A stretch of 64,000 nt of DNA from Diphasiastrum complanatum. Its lineage: Eukaryota; Streptophyta; Lycopodiopsida; Lycopodiales; Lycopodiaceae. Numbering within the stretch: the first letter of the stretch is position 1; the number at the start of each line of letters is the position of its first letter. Both the position numbers and the translations under genes were made by a program. Location: positions 1-64,000 of the forward strand of contig MU831881.1 in the NCBI GenBank assembly GCA_029204225.1, in the 5' to 3' direction. A model generated the notes under the pieces. That model was not told where the DNA came from, searched no databases, and was given only the letters and a program-made list of their open reading frames with translations. Below, piece by piece: positions 22,122-35,000 of this stretch.

Positions 22122-22640
22122 TGTTATGTCCATGACCATAATATAGGATTCAGTATACTCCTAGTCTTGGATACACGATACTCTAGAGGAACAAGCTTAT
22201 TGGTTATGCCATGTCATACGGGATGCGACCCGCAAGTAATTAATAACCTTGTGAGGCCCAGACACACTAATTAGAGTTAGTACAAGGTTTGGGACCATCT
22301 ATGCATGTGTAGAGTATCAATAGCAATCTATGTATAGAGAATCCATGTATAGAGACTCTATGTATAGTGGAATCTATGTATAGGAGAGTTGGGACCTTGC
22401 ATTACTATTTGCACAAGGGGTTCTTAGTCTTATATAAGGAGGCCAAACTCGCCCTAGTCCATCATGGTTTTGTGGATTCATTGCCAGGATCTCTCTCTAC
22501 TCTCATGCTTCCTAATCCTTGGCTTGGGGCTGAAGCTTCTAGAGATTGATTGATTGCTTCTAATCGGTTGGGTGGTTTCTCCAGCAGTGTGTTTTCTATT
22601 GTTTTGTCTTGTAAGCAGGATCTTGAGGGGTTTCCCTTAC
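22122..22640 (+). repeat. Chromovirus family H LTR, 3' copy (end approximate)
   Basis: It begins TGTTATGTCCATGACC right after the polypurine tract and shares several blocks with the minus-strand LTR at 4510-4986. It contains tandem TCTATGTATAGAG-type words at 22,320-22,385. The element body upstream is not recognisable. Confidence 0.7.
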
Positions 22641-24782
22641 AACTAGGTGTTGATACAACAAATCAACAAAAGCCACAATAAGAGACATTCATGTATGCCT
22701 TTAAATAAAGCCTATTACTAGTGGCTAAATCTATTTAGATAGCAGGCGATCAACTGTAAACAATGTGTTAGCTTCACTTCTTAGTTCAATAAAATTTACT
22801 AGCCATTCAACAATTTCACATACATGTATATCCTTCAAAACATATAAGTGCTTAAAAGATTTGAAATTTTTGTGGGCTTTGAATATGTAAATACGCCACA
22901 TAAGAGAAGGTAGGCAAATAAGACTTCATGAGGAAATTTTTGAGCTATGGCAATGCAAGAGGTTCTGATTGCAAGTGTTAATTGGACATCGAGGGACTTG
23001 ATGGAGACCTCAGATCCTCACTTACATGTGAGATACTAAATGTGTGCACACTGCATCACTCTCCTTTATGATAAAACATATTCTTCTTCTTAGCTTGTTC
23101 TTTTGGAAAACTATCCATTCATGAATATTAAAACACCATTCATGCATAGTAAAGCACCATTCATGCGGTGCTTTTAGCAAACTATCCATTCATGCATATT
23201 AAATCAGCGGTCATGCTTGTTAAAGCACCATTCATGCATAGGAAAGCACGGCATTGGCATGTCTTTCATTTTTTGACCTTATGCATCATGCATTGTTTGC
23301 ATGACTTTTTAATGGGAACACATGCATGTTAGTTTAGCCCTCAACAAAGGTTCATGCCTTATAACTTTAGGCTACCATCATAAAGTATTCTTTAATGTTG
23401 ACTTTTTTTTTCCAAACTTCTTTGACCGACCTCAACACATAGTATTGCCTTTGCAAGGCAAGGCCAAAAAGGAGAAATAGACTATCCACACAAGCTCATC
23501 CTCTCAGACAAGCATAGGATCATTGCCATTATGCACCTGTGATGATTATATTATAGGCATGACAAACATGCTTTAGACGCATTTACGATTTATGCTGCCA
23601 AACACAAAAAAGAAAAATCAAAACACAAATTAGCATGCCTTCCTATGCAACAAATCACAAAATCGGAGCTTCAGCTCACATAACTCAAGTATGATGTTTG
23701 TTTGCAACAACAAACAAAGAATGTGTTCAAAGGTGGAGCTCCACATACAATTATTGCTCCAATGCTCCCAAACTCGTACATACAATCCAATAGTGATACA
23801 AGGGAAGCCTCCTTTTCAAGCTTAACTCTTGAATCAAAGAACTGCAACTAAACATTATGTTTTGTTTGAAAAATCTTTTTTTAATGCCATTGTGTTATAA
23901 TTAATAGGGCCTTTTCATTTAGTTTGAATGTATGATAGTAATGAAAAGCTTGTCTAGTGATTTAAGTTCTACAATACAACCAATGTTTCTGTGAAAAAGG
24001 TGTTGTAAAATTTCCACTCTGAACTATTAGCGTGTGGATTCACCAATAATAGATCAAAAGTACAACTAACATAGCATTTTTATAAGGCAACAGAGTAAGG
24101 GCATTCTCGTCAATATGATCATCACACACACAGAGCATGAAGCAAAAAACCATCGTAAGTAGCATGTAAACAAGTTGACACTCACACAAGCATCTTAGCC
24201 TTAGCATATAGTCTATACAACATTTTCTAAAAATGATGTTTGTTACAATAAAAATAGCCGATTTTACTAAAAGACTGAATCTATCCCACGAAATTTAACA
24301 ACAATAGAAAATTGTCATGAAAATCAAAATCTTCTTTTCAATTGTACAATCGTAACAACTCTAAAATTATAACAAATCAACTCTATGCTAACAATACTAG
24401 CACTTACAAAATGTCACTTAGCCAAAAGCCTATACATGCCTTCTGTGTTTAACTCTAATCTTACTTATACAACCTACAATGGCGAAAGAGGTAAAAATTT
24501 TGTGTAACAACCTATAAGCTGCAAATTATAGATATATAGCTATCCTTTAGATAGATAATGAAAAACTCTCAATTTTTTTGTATAACACAGTCCATGAGCT
24601 ACAAAGATTGACAACTATATTCTGGATAGATATGAAAAACTTTCAAACCTTAAGTTTATGGGGGCAGTGTACCTCTAAGAGCATTTCCCCTCTGAATAGA
24701 GCATCGACGTCCCTGAGCATGTTAGTCAATGATAACTGATTTTGGTGCATGCTCTCTTAGCCAAAACAATTTATACTCTGCC
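22641..24782. other. Non-coding stretch of about 2.1 kb with tandem and long-range repeats
   Basis: No coding sequence is found on either strand. It contains an imperfect array of CACCATTCATGCATA units (about 23,108-23,260) and a block at 23,318-23,475 repeated at 25,480-25,625. The rest is AT-rich and looks non-genic. Confidence 0.6.
23108..23260. repeat. Imperfect tandem array of CATTCATGCATA-type units
   Basis: ACTATCCATTCATG, CACCATTCATGCATA and GGTCATGC-like units recur about every 20-25 bases six times, with AAAGCAC between them. The CATGCATR core is palindromic and equals the plant RY element, but this may be chance in such DNA. Confidence 0.6.
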
Positions 24783-25320
24783 TCATCCGTGCACAGCTGT
24801 ATTTAAAACTAAAGCCAAAAGTTCAAGAACAAAAAAGATAAGCATGGGACTTACATCGAGCACATTGAGAATCGGTGGAATGAGATTTTGAAAGAAATTG
24901 AGATAGGGATCACACATCTCGCGAATCGCCTGTAGTGGTGGTTGCCGGTCCCATAAGATGTTAAAAAACCAACTCAAAAGCACCTAGATCATCAATACGC
25001 CGCTATAAAGCTCAAGCCACTTGGCCATCCCAGCAGTAACAAACGAAAGCGAAGTGCTTACACGAGGCAATCGACTAATTGCCACAAACCATAACGGCAC
25101 AACGACATGCCATAAGCTTGCCCTTGAACCTGCTAGTGCTTTCGCTTCCTCCTGTTCCAATGCAAATACATTTTTTGTTAGATTTTTAGACATAGCTTTT
25201 GCAATTAGGGCAACTACAACAACATACCTTGAATTCCTCTCACAATTGGTGATAAAACCTCAGGAGAAGATTGAACAAGTGATGCAGTGACAAACTGATT
25301 TCCTTGATCTGATTCCACAT
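24783..25320 (-). pseudogene. YLMG1: YLMG1-like (YGGT family) chloroplast protein, one nonsense codon
   Basis: The minus frame reads VTAGMAKWLELYSGVLMI, a TAG at 24,981-24,983, then VLLSWFFNILWDRQPPLQAI, REMCDPYLNFFQNLIPPIL and LDVSPMLIFFVL. This is the full YGGT domain: two membrane segments with the RQPL..IR..CDPYLN.F...IPP signature between them. Plant YLMG1 proteins sit in the thylakoid or envelope membrane and affect chloroplast nucleoid partitioning. In the family the position of the TAG is normally Arg (V-R-VLLSWFPN), so one base change kills the frame. Upstream, QFVTASLVQSSPEVLSP and AKAMSKNLTKN continue in two different frames, with GT...AG-like ends between them. A recent pseudogene fits best, and a sequencing error at one base is the alternative. 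Confidence 0.75.
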
Positions 25321-25479
25321 CTGCTTGACCTTCTATGCAATTCAGGTCGTAGAAGCTGTCGCTGAGTGTAACCTAAAAGGTGAGGAGCAAGGAGACAGAA
25401 AGGATCTAGGTATGCAACATCCATGAATGTACTCTTCCTTTGCTTTTGCTTTTGCATGCATTCGTCAGATTTTTGGGCA

Positions 25480-25625
25480 TGTTAGGTTAGCCCTCAACCA
25501 AGGTTCATGTCTTAAAAGATTAGGCCGCCAGCACAAATTATCCTTTAACGTTAACTTTTTTCCAAACTCCATTGACCGACCTCAACGCATAATATTGCCT
25601 TTGCAAGGCAAGGCCAAAAGCCCAA
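25480..25625. repeat. Second copy of a roughly 155-bp direct repeat
   Basis: TTAGCCCTCAAC..AGGTTCATG, TTGACCGACCTCAAC and TATTGCCTTTGCAAGGCAAG repeat the block at 23,318-23,475 in the same orientation. The copies are about 2.15 kb apart and flank the YLMG1 relic. Confidence 0.85.
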
Positions 25626-25660
25626 CTATTCATCATGCAAGGGAATGAGCCAGGTAGATG

Positions 25661-25754
25661 ACATTCTTCCCGATGTAGATGCCATTATACCTGGTAAGGT
25701 ACTTCGGACATTCTTCCCGGTGCAGATGCCATTATACCCAGTAAGGTACTTCGG
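25661..25754. repeat. 47-bp tandem duplication upstream of CWC22
   Basis: Two adjacent 47-bp units (25,661-25,707 and 25,708-25,754) differ at four bases. Each runs from ACATTCTTCCC to GGTAAGGTACTTCGG-like text. They end about 250 bp before the CWC22 start codon, a position where they could affect its promoter or leader. Confidence 0.93.
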
Positions 25755-26002
25755 TCCTCACGTATTACTCCTTATCGAGTAAAATGTCATGGTCCCTCTC
25801 CTTCCACTAGCTAGAGTTACTCTAAGAGTCTAAAGGGTGCTAAATGGCGCTTATTTGAGGAGGCATGCCCTTTACACTTTAAGTCTTATGGCTAAAACGC
25901 TCTCTCTCTCTGCACGCTTATTGACAACGTTGCTTCTGATTTTTTTCTGTGTTTAATAGGAAAGGATTGAGCTTTGATCAGAAGGTGGTAGACTGAAGAT
26001 CC

Positions 26003-29000
26003 ATGGCCGTGAAGGGCGACACTGAGCGGCGGCATCAGGAGAGCGAGGGCGATGGCAGAAGCCAGAAAGAGCGGCGGCGAGAGAGAGAAAGGGAGAGGAT
26101 GGAGCGCGGGCCTCATTACTCCCCTGCTGCTGAGCCTCGCAGCAGCGCGCGCAGGGATTCCAGTGGGACGGCTGGTAGAGATGAAACTTCTGGGGGTTTC
26201 AGAAGAAACGTGGATGGGGTTGCTGGTAGAGAAATGGATCGGGACCGTTTCAGAGAGGTCGATGAAGCAGATGGACGAAAGAATGCCCAGGAGCTAGACA
26301 GATGGACGCCACATGATGCCGAATCCTCAGGCGCTCTCAGGTGCTTGTGCTCATTCCTCTTCTGTAGGCAGTGAACCGCATTGCTTCTCATATTACACAA
26401 ATCTGACCTATTCTATTTCTGTCAAGCATCCCTGCGCATCTATAATTCCCAAATACGAGTTCTTACTTAAGACTGCTTATGTCAAGCATATTTGTAGATC
26501 AATTTCTGTTGCCTTACTGTACGGATCGTAAGACAGCAAAGTTCCAATTTAGGGTTTGTTTAAGATAATACAGGAAACATTAATCTCATACTGTTTTGGA
26601 ATAGTTTGCTGAAACTATGTTTCGTTGGTTTTGCTTAATTGTTTCTGCAGGTTTAAAGATAGCGACAGAATGTCTGATGAGCATAGGAGGCATGATAAGA
26701 AAAGACAAGGACGTCAGGAGAGAACTGTTCAAAGTGATGGTGGAAGACTTAATAATGATGTAGCTCCAGATTCAGATGTAGATCGAGTAAGGTACAGGGA
26801 TAAAGAGGATGATAGGAAGAGGGAAGGCTTTTTGCAAGAGTCGAGTCTCAGCGAAAAATACAAGACAAAGGACAGTCATAGTCGGAAAGAAGAACTTCAT
26901 CAAAGTGATAAGGCTAAGCGTGATCACGCTGGACTTGATAAGAGCATGGAAGATGTGCAGAATATAGAAGAAGTGAGGTACCCAGAGAAAAACAAGCATG
27001 ATAGTAAAAAAGGTTCTTATTTAAGAGAGAGAGAAAGGTATGATGATAGGCGAAGCAGCAAAGAAATCTATGAAGAAAGGCATAGAGGTAGAAGAAGTGA
27101 AGAGAACTACAGTCACGAGAGAGGAAGATACAGGGGTGTTGAACGTGATCACTTTGAAGACGAAAAGCATGAAAATGCTTCCAGAAAAGGGCATGGACGC
27201 AAAGAAGAGGACGGACTGAGAGAGAATATTTCCCAAGTTGACAGAAAGAAGACCGAGAGTATGAGCGCTCATACTGATAGGGAGGATGGTAGGCAACGCC
27301 ATGAGCATAAGCAGAAAGTGACGGAGAAGGATTCTCTCAGAGATGGTAGTGATCCTTCTGCACGTTTAGACAACGGGGAGATTGCTAAGGTTGACAAAAT
27401 CAGTACAACGGTGAGAGCTGGTAATGGGAAGGAACCCTCTAGTAAAGGAGAATCAGGTGGCAACGAGAAGGTGCTGGGGAAAAGTGGAGGTGTTTACATT
27501 CCGCCTTTCAAGCTTGCACAGATGTTGAAAGATGTTAAGGACAAAAGCAGCTTGGATTATCAAAGAATGACTTGGGATGCGCTGAGGAAGAGCATCAATG
27601 GTCTTGTGAACAAGGTCAATGCTTCAAACATCAAAAATATCTTGCCTGAGCTGTTTTCTGAGAATCTAATTCGTGGTCGAGGACTTTTTGCACGTTCCTG
27701 TATGAAGTCTCAAATGGCCTCTCCAGCTTTTACTCATGTCTTTGCAGCTCTAGTTGCAGTTGTGAACACAAAGTTTCCAGAGCTTGGCGAGCTCTTATTG
27801 AAAAGAATAATTCTCCAGCTTCGAAGAGCGTTTAAAAGAAACGACAAGGTGAGTGGTGCTAGAAGGAGATGTAGAAGCATTTTCTAGTTAACAGCTTCTT
27901 TATTGCGGGAAAATAGCCTTGTGACAATTCATCTTTTACCTAGTAGAATGAATCATGTCTATGCAAGTCTCAGTAGAGTGGATTGTTTCAAATTTTTTTA
28001 TATGCTTAATTGCCTGAATCGATGTGTAGAAGTTAATGTTTCCTGAATATGGGTTTCTCCTAACTGGAGTTTCTTTTGCAGCCTGTATTGCTAGCAGTTG
28101 TCAAATTTGTTGCGCACTTGGTAAATCAGCAAGTTGCACATGAAATACTTGCACTGGAATTGCTCACTATTCTGCTTGATTCACCCACAGATGACAGTGT
28201 AGAGGTATATGCTCTGATACCCTTTTCTCTCTTCATTTTGGCCAAGTAATTTTGAGGATGTTGCTCAAGCAAGTGCATTTTGGTCCTTGGCTAAAAATTT
28301 AGAAGTTGACTGTAAATGTAGGTTGCAGTTGGTTTTGTGAAGGAGTGTGGAGCTCATCTACAAGAAGTTTCTCCTCAGGGCTTGCATGGTATGTATGCGG
28401 TAATCAATTTCCTGCCTAAAATTATTGCTGCAACTTCTACATGCAAACAGAGAAGGTAAAAGGGCACCTAAATATACTTCAATGTTTTCATCTCCTTGTA
28501 GGCATTTTTGAGCGTTTTCGTGGCATCCTGCACGAAGGCGAGATTGACAAGCGTGTTCAATTCATGATTGAAGGTCTTTTTGCAATTCGCAAGGCCAATT
28601 TTCAGGTAATCGTTCTCTGACATTGGTTTTAGTTTGAATTTTCAAATTATTGCTCTCCAACAAGGCTTGCAAAGGTTTTTAATTTCATTGTTTGAAGCAA
28701 ATCTACTTGGACGATGTAACTGCATTGCTTCTGTTGTATGCTTACTTCCAAGGTAAACAAATATCTAACTCATTATCGTAGATGTAATCAACAATTAGTG
28801 CACTTATTTCCTAGTAGTTGTAAAGTAGTCAAATAGATGCCAGATCATATTGGATTATGCTACAGCGTACAATGCATTATTTAATCAATGTTATCGATTT
28901 TATAAATACTCAGTTCCTTTAACTATGCTATAGTATTGGACCCTTCGACGTTGAGACACCATTGCCAATTGGCTATATACAGCACATTCACTTCATGTCT

Positions 29001-32000
29001 TGAACTTGTAACAATGGTCCGGGATATTTTCACAGCTGATACAATGGCTAAATGAGATCTCAATTTATCCAAGTAATTTATGATAAGCGAGTTTGTGTTC
29101 TCAGTTTTTTTTCCTTTTTGTAAGGTCAACTGCACTTGTTCTTTATATAGCAGATTTATTTTTTCTGTAATATATTCAATGCAACTTATGGACATATGAT
29201 TATGACCATTGCACGCATTATTAGGAGCTTTTATTCATTTGAACCCGTTGACATCATTGTGATTCATATGGTCATTCATTAAGAAGTTGAACCCATGGTC
29301 CCTTGTTATCATTCGTGTAGGGGATAAGCTTGAATGTTTGGTCAGGGGCCAAGTGGCATGCCAGTGACCTGCTTAAAACATTAGCTATATTGATGTATAC
29401 TTTTAATGGTGGTCGATATTTGTCCTGTATTGCTACCATCCTTGCAACTCTAGGCAAGATTTGGCTGTTATTTACCAAGAGGTGCTGTGGCATGTTATTA
29501 TGTGTCCACGCAAATTAGCATCTCTTCTATTTCATGTTGCCAGTGGCTATTTATAAGCAGTGTATGTAGCCTTTTATCAATTGTGTACACATTGATGGCT
29601 CTATTACCGATCATTTGAGGATCATTACTTCTGTTTTTCGGGAATTGTGCACTCTAGTTTGTGGTTTGGTTTAGACCATTATAGCCTCTTGTTTGATTGA
29701 TTGAGGGCTGATACTACATTTGTCGGTCTTGGCACAATGTTCAATTGGCATCATCGCATTTGTTGTAGGTTTTCTACCCATGTTTTGATCGATCGTTATG
29801 CCTCATTCTCGAGCTACCACTCTCGAGAGGTCTTCCATCGACAATTTGATCAAGGGGTGGATCTGTCAGCGACGGGTAGACATGTTGTGAGAAGCTTGTT
29901 GATGTGAATATGCACATCTTATGAATCATTTCTAGATGCTGTAGGATAGCTTGGACCAACTTTTGCATGCGTAATAGGCATGCTCAGAAGATATTTGATT
30001 CTTAAGGTAGGATCAATTACGTTCATTTCACTTTTTCACACTCATCGTACTCCTCTTTTGGGGTATTACCTTGTTCGTTCATGACTTCAAGGATAAGCTA
30101 CAACTTACTAGTTATTGCAGTTTGTGGATGGCAATGAGCTGAAAATTGGTTCACAAAAGCCTAAGACATTCTTCGACTAGTATCAACAGCCATTATGCAT
30201 ATGGGTGTTTGAGCTTTTGCTTGGTGGAGGACTTTCAAGCATAATGTTATAAATTTTCTAGTTGGAGCTCTTTTAAGTAGGAATCAAGCGACATTGCTTA
30301 CCGGGTTGCGAGATATCTTCAATAGCTCGCAGTAGGTTGGCACTATATGCGTTTAGACATACCGAGCTTTTATATTCGTTTTCTGGCATTCTTGCTCAAG
30401 AGATTGCGCCTTTGAACATTTCTGGATAACTAAGGCCATGGTGTTATGATACATATAGCTTCTATTTTGCCTCCACTTATGAAGGCCATTGTCATCCAAC
30501 ATCTAAGGCTACAAGTTGACCTATAGTCCATGATATGCGCTTGTTATTGGTATTGTGCTCTCCTCCTATTGCTCTAGACCTCCATTCTTTAGAGCTATGT
30601 TGGTTGAGTGTGGTTGGAGAACTCAAGCTGTAATTGTTGAAGCTGGGCTTAGGACTGCTACATTTGCTTTGCATGTCCACGAGGTTGGTCATAGGGATGA
30701 AGCAAATTATATGTCCATATCTTAAAGTCAATGGATGTTACATTTGATGATTTAGTTTCGTGTAGTCCTACCACATGCTACTTGGGTGGTTGTGTCGGAC
30801 CTTGACTTGTATGACTGAGACCTTGACCTTGACTAGCAACACACATTCATTTTTCAACAACAAAGTATTTTCTGGCTCCACTTGAGGATGTACCCCATCC
30901 CTAACCTACGGAAGCTTCCCATGCTTTTTGTAGTCCACATATGCTATGAGGGATCTCTCACCTAACTGGTAGTCCATAATATCATGTTTACAATCGATTT
31001 CAAGGGTTTCAAACCTTTACACAATTTCTCTATTTGATGCAAAATTGAAAAAATTGTTTTTTCCCTAGATAGAATGTGGAACTTCTCTAGATAGGATTTT
31101 GAACGTAGTGTTCGATGTGATAACTTTGGAAGCTAGGTAATGCGTGATAGTTAACTTTAATGTCTCTTATGGCAGTATATACTAGAACACATGATCCTTG
31201 CCATTGTTTGTTGGAACTTTTGTACTTCTCATACTTTTTGGGGGTTTCTTGATTTGAATTTTTTTTTAAATATTTGAATCTTTATGCAAATCTTTATTTA
31301 GATATACTTGATTCTAGTCTATATGTAACTATGCAACATACTTAAATCTTTGTCCTCTAATAAGTGGCAAGCTGGTTAGGATCCCTTGATGGAGTTTAGG
31401 AGTTATTTTGAAAGTACCACGAGTATCAATAAGTCATTACTTCCTATCACTATTAGGTCATCAACATGTTGAACAATAACATGATCACTACCATGTTTGA
31501 GAATGTAAAGGTCAGGGTGTGCTCCACTTTTTATAAGTTCTTTCTTTAAACAAGTCTTCATCAATGCATGCATACCATGCCCTAGGTGATTGCTTTAGGC
31601 TATAGATTGGCTTTTTGAGTATGCATAGTAGGGGCTCTCTCCCTTTTTACACAAATCCTTTGGTTGCTTCATATACATTCAAGCAATTTTTTCAAGATTG
31701 TTGACTTTAGTCCATTTGTTGAAGTCTCCATCCACAATGAGTGATTCCCATAGCTGCAATAGAACGTATAGTCACGGGTTTTGCTACTAGTACAAACGTC
31801 TTGTCATTGTCAATGCTCTTTTTCTGCTCAAAGCCATTCGCAACCAACGTGTCTTATGTCGTCATCTAAATGATGAACAACATACTTCACCTCGTACATC
31901 CATTTGTTAGTGGTAGTTTTTTTTTGTAGTCCCATAAAATCTCATGTGTCAGTCTTCATCAAGGATTCAGAGTCTGTGTGCACAATGTTTTTCCCTTCTT

Positions 32001-35000
32001 GTTGACCTTTGCCTCATCACATGTCCTTGGCTCTTGGCTTTGGAGAACTAAAGTCATCGATGCCAAAATAGCTTCCAATCTTTGAGGCTAGTTTCCTTCT
32101 CTAGTTTGCCTCCTAAGCTTTGCTATTGTACTTGTTTCTAACTTGTCACCCACCTTAACAATCTTTTGTCACCTCAAGAAGCCACTTGGTGTCTTTTTAG
32201 GTGTTTGTGTGACAAATTTAGGGCTTTCCCTTTTGATTTCCAAGGTCCAAATCCAAAACTTTGCTTCTCATTCGCCTCTCAAACAATGGAATATGTTCCA
32301 AATGATCATTCATGTGGTTGAGTAGCACCAACTAGCTCATAAAAAATAACATCTCGGCTGATTATCACATGCCTTGTTTGCTCATGATGCTCGTCACCAC
32401 CAAATGAGCATGCACTTTGATTTTGCATCTAGTTCAGGTGGCCTATGCCATGCATATGAAAATTGATTCAATTGGCAGTGCAAGGTCTACACGCTAGTGG
32501 AGAACTCTCATCAATATCCTTACATTTAGTTGCATTTCTACTAAGATCTTATAGTATCTACTTGTGAGATTGGAATATAGTCAAATTCACAAATTTTATT
32601 TGAGATGTTGTATGTGCAACAAAAAGAGTGACAAAGGATCTATATCGAAACAATAATATAGAATTCAAAAAAACAAGAACTCCTAGCCACTCAACACTAC
32701 TATGTCTCATTGGTACTTAAAGCATAAGTTGCTGTGTAATTTGCTGTAGCTGCATCCGAACAACGAATTTGTTCATAACGCTCTTTTCTTTTTTGGACCT
32801 AAAACCCATTAGAAACCTAAGAAAGTTTGAAAACTTTCAAAATATCATTTTCAAAATACGCAATATCTTGTTTTACAAACTCATAAAACTCAAAAAACAT
32901 TGAAAAACCTTGATTTTAAAAACCGAAATTTTATTTGGCACATTTTTGGAAACTCTAAGGTGGCTGCATTGCAATTTGGATTGTGTGCATGCAACTTGTT
33001 ATGTACCATAGATGCAGGGGAACGTGGTTTTGGATAGTAGAATGTTGTCTAGAATAGTTATTCAACAAATATTTTTAAGTGCTTAAAAAGTTTAAATACC
33101 AACAAAAACATCAGTTTAAAAAAAAACCCTGCCATGTTATGAGAAACCCTAATTGGATACTGGAATGTGATTCGTAACGCGGGCTGCAATGCGATGTACT
33201 AGGCACCTATAGCAAGCACCATAGCCAAGATATTTCTAAAACTACAAGGTTGTGCAACATGTTCGAGATGCGATTACGGATGCCTTGTCTTGAGTCTTAA
33301 TTTGCATATGTGCTCAAAGTCTTTGGCCTAGAGCCCTAGACTTAATCTCCGTTGCACTCTCCCACGATAAATTTGGATCGGGAGCATGTTTACAGTTGGT
33401 GTCTAAAGTATCGACACTTTAGTTGGTAGCAAATAGGGTATTGAATTGGTATATGAAAGAGTTTAGAGTTTATTTATTTTTGTTTTAGATTTTGGGAACA
33501 TGTCATAGTATAGTCTATAAACTTGTTCTAGATTATTAAGTTGTATATTTTATTGTGATATAATAGGTACATATTTATTAGAATATTTGCTCGAGTTTGC
33601 TTTTTGCAGTGATGTATCTTGAAAAAAATGTATGTACCCTAATTCCTAAATTAACTTGATGCAAATAGATCTCGAACTATCCTCACCGCTAGCCTATATA
33701 AAGACTATCAATCTTCAATGGGTTCGTACTTGCACGTAACATTTAGAATGTGTGATTGGTATGAAATGTGTAATCTAAGAAGCCATCAAAGATCTTTTTT
33801 AATAATAAGGTTAAGGGTGGGTTGTTTGAACTCCCTTTGATGTTGCACGTAGGCTTGACTTTAAGAATTTAAGTTCATTGGTGTTTGTTCTATGGAGCTT
33901 TTGTTTTCTGCAATGTTTCTATATAGCTAGTCTCTTCTTCTAAAGGTTTGTGTACGAGCTATTATTCCCAATGTTATCATGTTGAAATTTTGAGTGTCTT
34001 GCAAATGATAGAACATCGCAAATGCTATTGATTGACATCAGTTACTTCATTCCACATGAGTTAATATTTTGTGTTCTTTCTTGATAATCTATTGTGTCAT
34101 TCTTGTAGGGACACCCTGCAGTATTGCCTGACCTAGATCTCGTGGAGCAAGAAGATCAAATCACTCACGAGCTAACACTTGACGAAGATCTTGACCAAGA
34201 AATTGGCCTTGGTGAGTTTTTATTTAATTTGGAGATTTGACACAACTTAGAAGTAACTTTCCTAGATTTTTTTGGGTTCGAAAATGTCTTCTTGAAATCA
34301 TGCTCCTCTAGCTTCGAAAATGTGCTTGAATTATGTTTTGGAAAACCAAGTTTTTTGAGTGGAAATCTCTCACGTGGAAAAACCACAATAAAGTTTTCTT
34401 GTGGAAAAACATCTTTCAATGACATCTAATTGTCCTCACCTAGGAAATTCAAGATGTCGGACATTTTTCATAACTTGCTTGGCTAATATTTTGAAGATTT
34501 GTGCCTTTTTTCTCTTTCACATCCACCATTTCAAGCATTTTTGAGTAGTATGCTTTTTGATGACATGGCATTTATGAGTCCCATGTATCCAAAGTCTTGT
34601 TTTTGGTGGGGTTTTGGATTTCTCATGTTATTTGATTGGAAGACCTTGTCAAAAACTTTGACTAGTTGTATGTTTGAGTGTTTGTGAGAAGCAACTGTTC
34701 AAAAGACTTATTGACAAGGGAATGCGTTTGGGGCCTTTGTTGGACATTACATGATGGTTGTCTTCTTGGGCTTCGAATGCCCATGGAGCAATGTCAAAAT
34801 TGTTCTATGTTCTTGGACATGGGAACATGTTTTGGACTTTCTAGTTGTCCCGTTGCTAGCATGGATTCTAGTGTACCTTTTTTCATGTCAAATACTATTT
34901 CCACCACAATGTTTAACCTATGTAATTTGGGATTTAAGTATTCATACTTGGGCATCGTTCTAGAATGTGTACGAATTGCATGAGTACTCTCGAAGTGTTG

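Larger units (their letters stand above)
25321..25960. other. Intergenic head-to-head region of YLMG1-like and CWC22
   Basis: About 0.65 kb between the two divergent genes, presumably holding the CWC22 promoter. It includes one copy of a long direct repeat (25,480-25,625) and a 47-bp tandem duplication (25,661-25,754). A pyrimidine-rich stretch ending TTTAATAG at 25,959 looks like a splice acceptor, so a 5'-UTR intron is possible. Confidence 0.55.

Noticed and set aside
23108-23260. CRISPR-like spacing of CATTCATGCATA units
   Set aside because: Units and spacers are irregular and diverged, in plant nuclear DNA with no cas genes.
24837-24850. GTAAGT in YLMG1 as a splice donor after LDV
   Set aside because: Reading straight through gives VSPMLIFFVL, which is the family sequence, so the GTAAGT is coding.
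26052-26400. Overlapping frames on both strands across CWC22 exon 1
   Set aside because: GC-richer, Arg-rich exon sequence keeps other frames open. The CWC22 frame joins exon 2 in phase and has family features.
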